Shown here one piece after another: positions 8,901 to 15,992 of a stretch of 24,919 bases of DNA. Location: the NCBI RefSeq assembly GCF_964283195.1, contig NZ_CAXYLH010000021.1. The stretch is one strand, 5' to 3'. The stretch is from Paratractidigestivibacter sp003150175 (GTDB lineage Bacteria; Actinomycetota; Coriobacteriia; Coriobacteriales; Atopobiaceae). The notes beneath the pieces are model-generated. The model saw nothing but the letters and a program-made list of their open reading frames with translations. It had not been told where the DNA came from and searched no databases. The position numbers and the translations under genes are program-made. Position 1 is the first letter of the stretch. Each line of letters starts with the position of its first letter.

Positions 8901-9286
8901 ACAGCCTGGCTTGCAGGCGCAATTTTGATGGTCAAACTTACTGCGGACTGGTGATATGCGTTAGCGAGATTGATCGGATCATCATCCACCTCTTCGTCAA
9001 CGGTTCCCTCGTTGGCGTCAATGGTGCCGAGTCCATCGTTTGGGGCGTCTTCTTCCGTTTTATCGTCATCTGAAGGGGCCGCCTCGTCGTCCTCAGAAGT
9101 AACGTTGGCGACCTCTGCGACCGGTAGCTGCTGGGGATAGAGAATGCCGATGGAATAGCGGCTAAGCGGAGAGTCATACTCGATGACTTCTTGCCCATCA
9201 TCCCCTGTGGGGTTTTCGTCAGGGCATGGTCCGATGAACTCGCTGCGCACTAGATCGAGAATCGCTTTTCTATAGTCGCTGCTCAT
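5909..9286 (-). CDS. drmA: DISARM helicase DrmA
   Basis: The product is a 1125-aa SF2-type helicase. Motifs seen: Walker A 'LIWFPTGGGKTEAYLGL' (about 465-480), motif II 'LIIQDELHLISGPLGSM' (about 685-700, DELH box), motif III 'VGSTATI' (about 730) and motif VI 'YIQASSRVGRGDNPGLVF' (about 935-952). A zinc-ribbon-like insert lies between motifs I and II: 'CPWCGAEM' (about 587) and 'CSNPSCHF' (about 627). Residues about 62-106 are a strongly acidic linker rich in D and E. The start ATG has GAGGGAG 7 nt upstream and overlaps the NERD-helicase gene by 17 nt; its stop overlaps the drmB start. In DISARM, DrmA with DrmB forms the DNA-sensing core. Size, motifs and the DUF1998 partner together make the identification strong. 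Confidence 0.9.
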   Translation of the reverse strand: MSSDYRKAILDLVRSEFIGPCPDENPTGDDGQEVIEYDSPLSRYSIGILYPQQLPVAEVANVTSEDDEAAPSDDDKTEEDAPNDGLGTIDANEGTVDEEVDDDPINLANAYHQSAVSLTIKIAPASQAVRIDVDFGLYAASEVIRSNNTKTRIYRRSQEHASVEIAISDLPTIANRTSNQELFAKGSSRLGLTVTNRETADERTRGMYTFSIINEAASQSSGAECADCFFQVEMSVTSDSALLPLQDSVRSHADDEDYLNNQLLYRNTKAYGIGHGCAATWDQYLDEICTVHADFMPSYEVRPIVPAKGLDFDMLDMGCMQKKSETIEVLTKLCNDYETWIRTIEQDVDSIDAKLRDTARSNIGKCRECLGRMRGGVALLQEDEVAFTAFCLMNEAMLSQQLHYRMPLAKWEGGQKGCYKGLAPDVDPHNRESWPSQGAYGKWRTFQIAFILMNIRSMRDEDSAERDLVDLIWFPTGGGKTEAYLGLTAFTLFTRRLLNKDDGGVTVLMRYTLRLLTTQQFERASSLICACEKIREEMPERLGEERFSIGLWVGQSTSPNTQKAALESHRSLLMSKSKDNPFILLKCPWCGAEMGITENGKRPVTIKGYQVKHLGRRKDEFRYACSNPSCHFSDEKGASLPIYAIDEDIYRHRPSLVIGTVDKFAAMATTSETRNLFGRGEHRCSPPDLIIQDELHLISGPLGSMVGFYETAVDILCTDSHGHRAKVVGSTATISHAKEQCAALYGRSENAINQFPPSGIDAGDSFFAVEQDDPSKPGRLYVGICSPGCSMAMSIINLYASLLLAPDVAADDVDNKVLDGYQTNLGYFNSLRELGQAATWISGNILENLRAMQTRRWHKNPKFEGRNPNWISHCELTSRISSAEIPASLKKLEVGLDGQSHPIDVCLATNMVSVGVDIPRLALMTIDGQPKTTSEYIQASSRVGRGDNPGLVFTVYSPTKARDKSHYEDFQRYHSRLYCNVEPTSITPFSAPLRDRAMKALIVALVRQLCPFEERDDPQAPTEELFKAVEKIILNRASIVDQGERTSTSAQVEALLSNWKERMPQRYMSKKTEQITPLIMRVDSEVNPSWLKESIWEVPSSMRSVDAGCTVKKIYEYIGGDEDGA

Positions 9287-10985
9287 TCAAATGCTCCCTC
9301 ATAAGCGAAATGCGTTGGCGTTTCGCGGCGTCGGACTCCAAGATATACAGCTTTGTGGTGGCGCGCGTGATGCCGATGTAGTAGAGGCTGAAATCGGCAT
9401 AGGATGTGCAGTCCGCGATAATGATAACCCTGCTTTCAAGCCCCTTAAAGGAGGCTATCGAGGCGAGCAGAATGCCATCTGCGTTGACTGGCTGCTTGGC
9501 TACAGTTGGGAGGCCAACACGGTCTGCTATAGAATCTTTAGGCGACAAAGGCGTCAATATTACGATGTCTTCGTGGCGGACGCCCTGCTTCGAAAGACTC
9601 GCTATTAGATTAACCAGCTTCTGTCCTTCTTCTGCCTCGCTGTGCCAAAGATCGTAGGTGACAGGCTCGCCGTCGATTGCCTCCTCAGGGAAGCGGCTCT
9701 CATGGCCAGTGATTAGCATGGTCTGCATCCCTATGCTCTTCGTGTTGCGACAGTTAATTGTCAACCTTGCCTTAGCGTACGTTGAGCAGTCGTCGAGCGG
9801 GGCGATTATCTGGGCTTCGCTCAACCCGCGTTGATATATCGCCTGCCTTGCAAAATCGCCGAAGAAGCTCCACTTCCCTCTGTCAAGTCCAGCTTTTATC
9901 ATGCAATCGATAACGGCTAGGTATTCCTTTGTGATTAGATCTTGGGCCTCATCCACAATGATCCGGTCGTAAAAGACATCACGCAGCCGGTCTCCATTAA
10001 TAAGGGTATGTGGTAACTCTTTTTCAAAGTATCCACTATCGGTCTCGCCCACGCTTTGGCCACTGTTAGAAACCATGAAGGCGTGGAACGTTCCGACAAA
10101 GCTACCGTCGGTCATGAGAGGCTGCAATTGAGTTTTGGCCCAGGCGGCAAGGGCCGAGTTGAAGCAGAAGTATCCGACCTTCTCGCCGCGCGCAAAAGAC
10201 CTTCGTGCTTGCTCGATGGCAAGCACGGTTTTTCCAGTTCCGGCAGAGCCAATAACAAGCACGCGCTTGTTGTCCTCGAACATGTCGAGGCAACGGAACT
10301 GCTCCCTTGTTAGATGGGCCAGCTCTCTTTCCGTTTCCTCTATAGCGACCGATAGGAGCATCGGCCTGTCAAAGTCGCCCCTGAGGGCGTCGGCAATGCA
10401 ACGAACTTGCTCACGGGTCGGCAGCGTTCTCTTCTTGTTATTGCCGTAAATCCTAAGTTGGTTCTTTTGAGTGTAGGCGGACAACTGGCTGATGAACGAG
10501 CTTATGGGTGAACTATGCGAAGCATTCCAATCCCATATTTGCTCTTTGTCGTAGTCGGGGCCATCAACGTCAAAAACGATGTCAGGGAAGATTGCCCCGT
10601 AGCCAAAGAGCAAAGAGCCATAGCCGATTTCATGGCCGAATTTTGCCTTGATCTCTTTCATGAGCGTGAACATACCATCTCGCGCCTGATCAAAAGGCCC
10701 TCTAGCTTTTCTGTTCGTCTCACCATATCTATTGGTGAATTCCCAGAACCCATCAGTCCTGGCAACCCTGCCGCCCTTGACTTCTAGGCAGAACACGCCG
10801 TAGCGTGGCGCGAGGACGACGAAGTCCACTTCGCCATAAAGCAACCTCTCGTGCCGCGACAACCCAAGAGAATGGAGGGCAATCCAATCATCGGTTGCAG
10901 GATCGTTCTCGAGCCACTCATACACGCGTCGCTCGGCGGAACTGGTCACCTCTGGCGCTATTCTGCTCGGCAGCATTCTTGCCAT
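9270..10985 (-). CDS. NERD-domain nuclease fused to SF1 (UvrD-like) helicase
   Basis: The product is 571 aa in two parts. Residues 10-75 form a NERD (nuclease-related) domain: 'RLLYGEVDFVVLAPRYGVFC' then 'LEVKGG', giving a PD-(D/E)xK-like set with Asp54, Glu68 and Lys70. From about residue 225 an SF1 helicase follows: Walker A 'VLVIGSAGTGKTVLAIEQAR' (about 245-260), 'GTFHAF', Walker B 'RIIVDEAQDL' (about 340), 'INCRNT', 'SFKGLESRVIIIAD' (about 515) and motif VI 'YYIGITRATTKLYIL' (about 545). It is embedded in the operon: its start lies 2 nt after the drmE-like stop with AGGAG provided by that gene's last codons, and its 3' end overlaps drmA by 17 nt. It could supply the nuclease activity expected from the missing drmC; that role is inferred. 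Confidence 0.88.
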   Translation of the reverse strand: MARMLPSRIAPEVTSSAERRVYEWLENDPATDDWIALHSLGLSRHERLLYGEVDFVVLAPRYGVFCLEVKGGRVARTDGFWEFTNRYGETNRKARGPFDQARDGMFTLMKEIKAKFGHEIGYGSLLFGYGAIFPDIVFDVDGPDYDKEQIWDWNASHSSPISSFISQLSAYTQKNQLRIYGNNKKRTLPTREQVRCIADALRGDFDRPMLLSVAIEETERELAHLTREQFRCLDMFEDNKRVLVIGSAGTGKTVLAIEQARRSFARGEKVGYFCFNSALAAWAKTQLQPLMTDGSFVGTFHAFMVSNSGQSVGETDSGYFEKELPHTLINGDRLRDVFYDRIIVDEAQDLITKEYLAVIDCMIKAGLDRGKWSFFGDFARQAIYQRGLSEAQIIAPLDDCSTYAKARLTINCRNTKSIGMQTMLITGHESRFPEEAIDGEPVTYDLWHSEAEEGQKLVNLIASLSKQGVRHEDIVILTPLSPKDSIADRVGLPTVAKQPVNADGILLASIASFKGLESRVIIIADCTSYADFSLYYIGITRATTKLYILESDAAKRQRISLMREHLNEQRL

Positions 10986-10987
10986 TG

Positions 10988-13648
10988 CTACTCCTCAAAA
11001 ATCTTTCCGATTTTCCAACGAGCGACGGGCAGGCGGCGCTCTCGATCGATCTCGACGATACGGTAAAGCTTGACATCGCCAAGGTCATCGAGGTCAAAGG
11101 GAATCGGCTCCCAGATGTCTTCTGGTTTTGAGACATTGCGATCCGAAAGATACTGCGCGAATGCATCTCCAAGCGTTCTACTCAGGCTCCTTCCCGCGCT
11201 TCTGTGGGCGTTCTGTACGGTAAGAGCTGCATCCGCTATTCCGGAAGATTGCGATTCGAGCGACGGGCTGCCAAGAGCGCGAGCAATGGCCTTTATCGTC
11301 TCCTCGATCTCGTCTTTGTTTCTACCGGGTGCAATCTTATCGGGGTCGTCTTGGAGCGTTTTAAAAGCCTGGTATCCCTTGTCCATTCCATGCTGCGTTA
11401 AGTCTTCATACACTTTGCGCTCAACATAGTTATTGCGTATGTATAGCTCTTCTAAGGCCTTGCGCCATGTTTGGGCCAATTGTCGCGTTTGACTAGCATC
11501 GTCTTTCAGATAAAGCTGGTCCGCAAGCTGCTCGATGACGTCCTTGTCCGTTTCTCTGAGCAAGACAAAGGATCCTTCTTTGAGTCCGTTGGCATCGCCA
11601 ACGCGATGCCTGATGGCGGTCCCTCCGGTCTCAATAATCGGAGTAACATCAATCAGGGCGCTTCTGTTTCGATAGAAGGCGATTAGATCTTCGGCATACC
11701 GAATGGGTATCGCTTCTACCGACTGGCTTCGCTCATCACCTTTGGCTTCGTGTTGGCTATAGGTTCGAAGTTTCCATTTCTCTTCGTTCTCCTCAACTGG
11801 CGTGCGCTCGCGTTTGAGGGGCAATGGCGCAGGAAGAGCGGCGAGCTGCCTTTTATAGCAAACGCCCGGCATGTTCAGCACCCTAGCGGTGTCATCGCGA
11901 TTGATCAGGCTTCGCTTCCATGCGTTAGATTGGTTGACATACCAATTCGTCTCGCAGCCTTGGACTAGCAGGAGCTCGGCAATAGGAGCAGCATAGCCAT
12001 AGACCACGTTCGCCATGCGGTCTCTGCCAAGCCAGCCAGCGATAACAATACGGCCCTTAGTCGGTGTTTTCTGCGCTTTGAAGCTGGCAAAAGACATGAA
12101 GCTGATTCCAGACCAGATATCGGCGTTAGTCTGTCTTTTCCAGTATTCCGCTGCGTCGCTAGCTTCGCTAGAAGTCCTAGTAACGATGGTCAGGTGTTCG
12201 CCGGGCTCAAGGGAGGAGATGCGGTCATGCAGCATTCGCTCCTTTGCGCATGTGCCTTCTAACAAGAGATTGTTGACAATCGTAATTGCCTGCAGAAATA
12301 GATTCCTAGCGTCAGAAGACAAGTATCCCCTGCGACGATTGATCGTGTTCTCCCACGAGCTGCTATCCTCCCGTCCGGGGAGGTGGGAAAGCTTTCCATA
12401 GGGAATGATTGCACGGACGAAACAGAGGAGGGTCATCCATAGCTCTCGTCTAACGTCCTCGATCGCCTCATCACCGCAATCGCTCCCAAGCAGATTGTCG
12501 ATGCCGTCCATGCATTCGTAGAGAGCGCTGATGGCATCGTCTTTGCAAGTAGTCAGCTGAATCCTGAAATGGGAGCAGTTATCGCATTTTAGTACGAGAT
12601 TTCCGAAGAAGCCTTGGTGTCGGTCTACCACGGATGTGTTGCGGGTTGTTTCCGGTTTGCTGAGAGTTCGATCGTCCCATCTCCACTCAACAAACCCCTC
12701 TTTGCGTAGCGGCGAGGCGGCCTCCGAATTCGCATTGGAAACGATGACAAACATGGGGATGTGCCTATCACGCAAAGCTCGCACTTCCTCAATGTTGCTG
12801 TCGATGAAGGCTCCGAGGTTGTCGACATCTATAACGATGGCATTCAGCGCTTCTAAGTTCTCTGCGTCAAGAGCCGTGATGTCTTTCAAATCGTAAGCGA
12901 TAGCCAGAGAGGGGGTCCCTGAATACTGGCCTTTTCCAATTAAACTGTAGCGAGGCGATTCGGTCTCACCATCCCATTCAATTCGCGAACAAAGAAGAGA
13001 ATCGGAGAGGGCAGACCCTTCAACCGTTGTTTGCCTAAGGAACAGAGCCGACTTGTTGAGTGCACCGACATAGGCAATGGTTGTATCAGAATAGGTTTTC
13101 TTACGCTTTAGCTCGTTCACAAGTTTTGCTCCGCTTTGAGCAGAACCGGTTTTCTCCTTAATCGCTTTAAGCTCTTCATGAAACTTCTTTGAGGGAGAGA
13201 GTCTGCGACTTGAGTCTGTTTTCTGCAGCAGAAGCGATTGTTCGAGAGTCAAAGTGTGCCGTATGGGGGCTTTTGGGTTGTAAAGAACGATAGCTCCGCC
13301 TGTATCAGCGCTCACACCGGCATACTCAACAATCGCATTCCCCATCTTAAGTTTATCGCCTATGGCAAAATCTGAATCCGGAGTGGCGGCCTTGGTGAAG
13401 CGCGCCGTTTCGTCCTCCTTAAGCTGAGCATCTATGGCAAGCAATGCGGCAAGAACACGTCCAAATCTCTCTCTGGAAGGCGTGGAAACAACAAGATTCA
13501 TCTTATTGTCGATGGCTGAAAGCGCTAAAGAGAGCGTATCCAAGATGATATCAGGGCTGGATTGGGCATCGGACGCTACGTCGTCCGAGAGATCGCGAAA
13601 GCTCAGGCCGCTAATACGCTCATCGTATTGACGCTCAAACAGACTCAT
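10988..13648 (-). CDS. drmE: DrmE-like DISARM class 2 protein
   Basis: The product is about 886 aa. Its position (first gene, before the nuclease-helicase, drmA and drmB, with a C5 methylase nearby) and size fit DrmE of class 2 DISARM, whose function is unknown. The sequence suggests two RecA-like lobes without catalytic residues: 'NLVVSTPSRERFGRVLAALL' (51-70) sits where a P-loop would be but lacks GKT; 'NAIVIDVDNLGAF' (about 272-284) resembles motif II; 'GRIVIAGWLGRDRM' (about 533-546) and 'ELLLVQGCETNW' resemble second-lobe strands. A CxxC ('KCDNCSHF') lies near residue 353 and the C-terminal 180 residues look helical. The frame opens at ATG 13720, 24 codons earlier, and would be nearly leaderless from a candidate -10 at 13726-13731; ATG 13648 is preferred because the extra residues look unconserved. 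The family call is from pattern and context, not a database match. Confidence 0.68.
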   Translation of the reverse strand: MSLFERQYDERISGLSFRDLSDDVASDAQSSPDIILDTLSLALSAIDNKMNLVVSTPSRERFGRVLAALLAIDAQLKEDETARFTKAATPDSDFAIGDKLKMGNAIVEYAGVSADTGGAIVLYNPKAPIRHTLTLEQSLLLQKTDSSRRLSPSKKFHEELKAIKEKTGSAQSGAKLVNELKRKKTYSDTTIAYVGALNKSALFLRQTTVEGSALSDSLLCSRIEWDGETESPRYSLIGKGQYSGTPSLAIAYDLKDITALDAENLEALNAIVIDVDNLGAFIDSNIEEVRALRDRHIPMFVIVSNANSEAASPLRKEGFVEWRWDDRTLSKPETTRNTSVVDRHQGFFGNLVLKCDNCSHFRIQLTTCKDDAISALYECMDGIDNLLGSDCGDEAIEDVRRELWMTLLCFVRAIIPYGKLSHLPGREDSSSWENTINRRRGYLSSDARNLFLQAITIVNNLLLEGTCAKERMLHDRISSLEPGEHLTIVTRTSSEASDAAEYWKRQTNADIWSGISFMSFASFKAQKTPTKGRIVIAGWLGRDRMANVVYGYAAPIAELLLVQGCETNWYVNQSNAWKRSLINRDDTARVLNMPGVCYKRQLAALPAPLPLKRERTPVEENEEKWKLRTYSQHEAKGDERSQSVEAIPIRYAEDLIAFYRNRSALIDVTPIIETGGTAIRHRVGDANGLKEGSFVLLRETDKDVIEQLADQLYLKDDASQTRQLAQTWRKALEELYIRNNYVERKVYEDLTQHGMDKGYQAFKTLQDDPDKIAPGRNKDEIEETIKAIARALGSPSLESQSSGIADAALTVQNAHRSAGRSLSRTLGDAFAQYLSDRNVSKPEDIWEPIPFDLDDLGDVKLYRIVEIDRERRLPVARWKIGKIFEE

Positions 13649-13725
13649 CGTAAGAGGCCGCCCTTCCCATAGCCCAACCTTTCTAGCGGGTAGACCACAA
13701 GGAAGGCCGAGCCCATCCATCTCGC

Positions 13726-13754
13726 ATTTTACATGTGATTGAGCTCTTCTTGAA
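13726..13754 (-). promoter_or_regulatory. Candidate promoter of the DISARM operon
   Basis: Read on the minus strand, TAAAAT (13731-13726) is a 5/6 -10 match, with a weak TTCAAG -35 about 17 bp upstream. Transcription would start near 13719, right at the first in-frame ATG (13720) and about 70 nt before the preferred ATG 13648. The rest of the 13,721-13,854 gap contains no gene. Confidence 0.35.
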
Positions 13755-13854
13755 GAAAGGGTCGGCAGTGGAGGACGCTTCTACACCAACGGGCCGAGTC
13801 GGCTCATGAGCTTATGTGGTTGCTTTAGCAATTCCAAGTTACGACACGCATTAG

Positions 13855-14811
13855 TTAAGCTCGCGGTTCCAACTTCTCCAGCACAGACTCAACCATCGTC
13901 TCGTCCTGCATGAGGTTGATGCCGAAGCACTTCTTGCCGGCATCCTTGATTGAAGCGCCGATGTGGTAACCAATCTTTCCGTCCAAGATGAGATAGCGGT
14001 CGTGGAACGCCTCGGTGTGCTTCAGCTCGAAAGGCTTGTACTGCGCCTTGAACGTCTCGATGTCGCCATCGGTGAGCTTGTCACCCTTCTTCTTGGCCCA
14101 CACAGTCACGGCTACGCCTTTGCGCTTCTTCTTCAAGATGTTCAGCGTGCCCAGGTCAACGTAGCCGTCCACGAGCACGATCTCGCGCTCGGCCCTTCCA
14201 ACCAAATCAGCCAAGAACTCGAAGGCATCGTACATCTGCCCGCCGAAGAAGATGTACTGGCTCGGCTCCTCGTGCGCCTCAAGCAGCCCGAAGAGCCGCT
14301 CGAATTTCTCGTCCGAGTCTCGGCGGTTATCCTCGACCTCGCGTCTGAGCTCTAGCTGGTGCAGCTCGATGCTGCGCACCTGCTCGAACATTGCGGCATT
14401 GCTCGCGAGGAAGCGCCTCATCTCCACGAAGGCGTTCATGATTTGGATGCTTATGGCAACGGCGGTGTCGCTCCGCAGGACGGCGGAGAGCATGGCTATG
14501 CCCTGCTCAGTGAACACGTAAGGAAGCTTGCGTCGGCCGCCGTGGGTTCCCACGTCGGAACTTGAAGTCGCAAATTGCGACTTCAAGTTTTCGTTCTCCT
14601 CGGCGGTCAGCTGGAAGCAGAACTCCTCGGGAAAGCGGTTCGCGTTGCGCTTCACGTTCTCGTTGAGGCGCTTGTTCTCGACGCCGTAGAGCTCCGCGAG
14701 GTCCCTGTCCAGCATGACCTGCTGGCCGCGAACGACGTAGATGAGGCTCTTGATGCTCAGCCCGCGCACCGCCTCAACGGGTACGATGCCGGTGTTTTCA
14801 GCCTCACCCAT
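13855..14811 (-). CDS. ORF6N-domain protein with PLD-like C-terminal domain
   Basis: The product is 318 aa. The N-terminal ORF6N (phage KilA-N-like DNA-binding) domain runs from about residue 20 to 135, with 'VMLDRDLAELYGVENKRLNE', 'RFPEEFCFQLT', 'LPYVFTEQGIAMLSAVLRS'. A coiled coil follows (about 138-175, rich in E, R, L). The C-terminal domain (about 185-318) is PLD-like: 'EIVLVDGYVDLGTLNIL' and 'FHDRYLILDGKIGYHIGAS' with His270, Arg272 and Asp277, then 'KDAGKK'. ATG 14809-14811 is chosen because AGGAGA lies 4 nt upstream; the frame continues open to 14922 through two palindromes. Codons 76-84 (LKSQFATSS) are encoded by a perfect 31-bp palindrome. It is same-stranded with and directly upstream of the DISARM operon, but 206 bp away, so probably separately transcribed. 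Whether it acts in defence is unknown. Confidence 0.82.
   Translation of the reverse strand: MGEAENTGIVPVEAVRGLSIKSLIYVVRGQQVMLDRDLAELYGVENKRLNENVKRNANRFPEEFCFQLTAEENENLKSQFATSSSDVGTHGGRRKLPYVFTEQGIAMLSAVLRSDTAVAISIQIMNAFVEMRRFLASNAAMFEQVRSIELHQLELRREVEDNRRDSDEKFERLFGLLEAHEEPSQYIFFGGQMYDAFEFLADLVGRAEREIVLVDGYVDLGTLNILKKKRKGVAVTVWAKKKGDKLTDGDIETFKAQYKPFELKHTEAFHDRYLILDGKIGYHIGASIKDAGKKCFGINLMQDETMVESVLEKLEPRA
14559..14589. repeat. Perfect 31-bp palindrome inside the ORF6N gene
   Basis: Arms AACTTGAAGTCGCAA and TTGCGACTTCAAGTT flank a single central base. It encodes LKSQFATSS in the ORF6N domain and shares its core with the array upstream of the gene. Confidence 0.95.
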
Positions 14812-14829
14812 ATGCTCTCCTTCCATAAT

Positions 14830-15215
14830 CTTGATGTCACAATTTGTGACTTCAAGTTTGCCCGCAGCCCCAAGAGACGCCTCAAGTTGCCCACCGTTTG
14901 AAGTCGCAAATTGCGACTTCAAAACATTCCCGCCAACCCTGCGCCAGTAAGGTTCACCAGCTCAGAGCTTTGAGGTTCCAGTTTGGAACCTCAAACTTGA
15001 AGTCGTTCGGCTGCGACCTCAAGCCCGAGCCTCAACTTGAGGTGCCAATCTGTCACCTCAAGTTCTGTTCACCGTTTGAGGTCGCAATCTGTGACCTAAA
15101 ACCTGACCTGCCAAGATACAAAGCTGCCATCCCGCCAGTCGCTCACGTCGTGGCATCTCACCTCGAAACGCCGTTAAGCAAGCTGCTTTGAAGTTCCAAT
15201 TTGGAATTTCAAAGC
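14830..15215. repeat. Array of seven 27-31 bp palindromes upstream of the ORF6N gene
   Basis: The units are at 14830-14856, 14897-14923, 14969-14995, 14996-15023, 15034-15064, 15075-15101 and 15185-15215. Each is an odd-length near-perfect palindrome of the form TTTGARGTYNCAA, one to three central bases, then the reverse complement, on an approximate consensus. Variants keep symmetry by paired changes: GTCGCAA/TTGCGAC, GTCACAA/TTGTGAC, GGTTCCA/TGGAACC, GTGCCA with CACC. With a central spacer of 1-3 bases these are poor RNA hairpins but good dimer-binding sites or DNA cruciforms. Spacers are irregular, so this is not a CRISPR array. The 14,812-15,230 stretch holds no other gene that I can support. 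Confidence 0.9.
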
Positions 15216-15230
15216 TTCCCCACATAATAC

Positions 15231-15554
15231 CAGTTAGATGCCTTAAAGCGGTGCCATGTGGTGAGCACTTCGGGGCCGTTTATGCCCACTTTCGCTCATG
15301 CCGTGGCATAGGCGCACGTCACAGGCGCAGGCACCGCGGGCAAACTATTCTCGTCGCTCCACCAAATCCCCCAGCCCTTCGCGGGCAGAGTTTTAGCCAA
15401 CGCCCGCCGCCGCCCGGAGCCGCCGCACGCAGGCGCTTACCCATCGTGGATCGGGCCGCGCAAAGGCCGCACGCGCTCCAGCCGCTTCCGCCGGCTCGGT
15501 CGCGCCACGGGCCGCCCATCATCGTCCCGCCGGGACTGCCGAGTCCGACATCGT
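15231..15554. other. Gene-free GC-rich stretch, possibly the left end of a decayed IS66 element
   Basis: No convincing coding sequence is seen. An open frame just before the tnpB remnant ends '...AESDIVCALRAAMSL', faintly like the C-terminus of an IS66 TnpA, but this is too weak to call. No match to the right-end terminal repeat (GTAAGCGTCAAAATGACC) was found here, so the left end is lost or diverged. Confidence 0.35.
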
Positions 15555-15943
15555 GTGCGCGCTCAGGGCGGCGATGTCGCTGCGAGCCCGTTCACCACAC
15601 CCGACCGCGTACTCATATCGCGCCATCCCACCGACATGCGTGCCGGCATCCAGCGCCTCGCGTTCATCGTCGTCGCCGACTTCGGCGGCGACCCACAAGG
15701 CGGCGCCCTGTACTGCTTTGTCAGCCGCGACTGCGAGAAAATGAAGATGCTGCGCTTCGACGTCAACGGCTGGTGTTTATATTACTGCCGCCTCGCAGAG
15801 GGCTGCTTTCGCTGGGAGCATCGCCCCGACTACGCCGATCCCAGGCTCGAATTCGACCGCGTGAGGCTCCTCTTCTGCTCTACGGGCTCGACGCAATGGC
15901 CGTGGAATTGCCCTCCCCGGTCACCGCAAGCAACATCATCTAG
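15555..15943 (+). pseudogene. tnpB: IS66 accessory protein TnpB, frameshifted
   Basis: The IS66 TnpB signature is clear in the first frame: 'HPTDMRAGIQRLAFIV' followed by 'GGALYCFVSRDCEKMKML' and 'GWCLYYCRLAEGCFRWE'. From about 15,870 the expected C-terminus continues in another frame as 'LLLYGLDAMAVELPSP' to a stop at 15943, so a one-base loss (or equivalent) breaks the gene near 15,865-15,880. TnpB is a small protein required for IS66 transposition, of unclear activity. Whether the shift is bypassed by ribosomal slippage cannot be told; no classic slippery heptamer was noticed. Confidence 0.8.
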
Positions 15944-15992
15944 CCGAATAAGCGCAGGTGTGAGCCTGCTTTTGATCTATCTATAGGATAAT

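Noticed and set aside
5909..9286. Druantia DruE-type helicase reading for the DUF1998/helicase pair
   Set aside because: In Druantia the helicase and DUF1998 are one very large protein; here they are separate genes of DrmA and DrmB size with a C5 methylase and DrmE-like partner.
14559..15215. CRISPR-like repeated units
   Set aside because: The units are palindromes of varying sequence with irregular spacing, and no unique equal-length spacers or cas genes are present.
15188..15943. 251-codon plus-strand frame across the palindrome array end and IS66 remnant
   Set aside because: Composition is Arg/Pro-rich nonsense apart from its last about 25 residues, which are the frameshifted C-terminus of TnpB.
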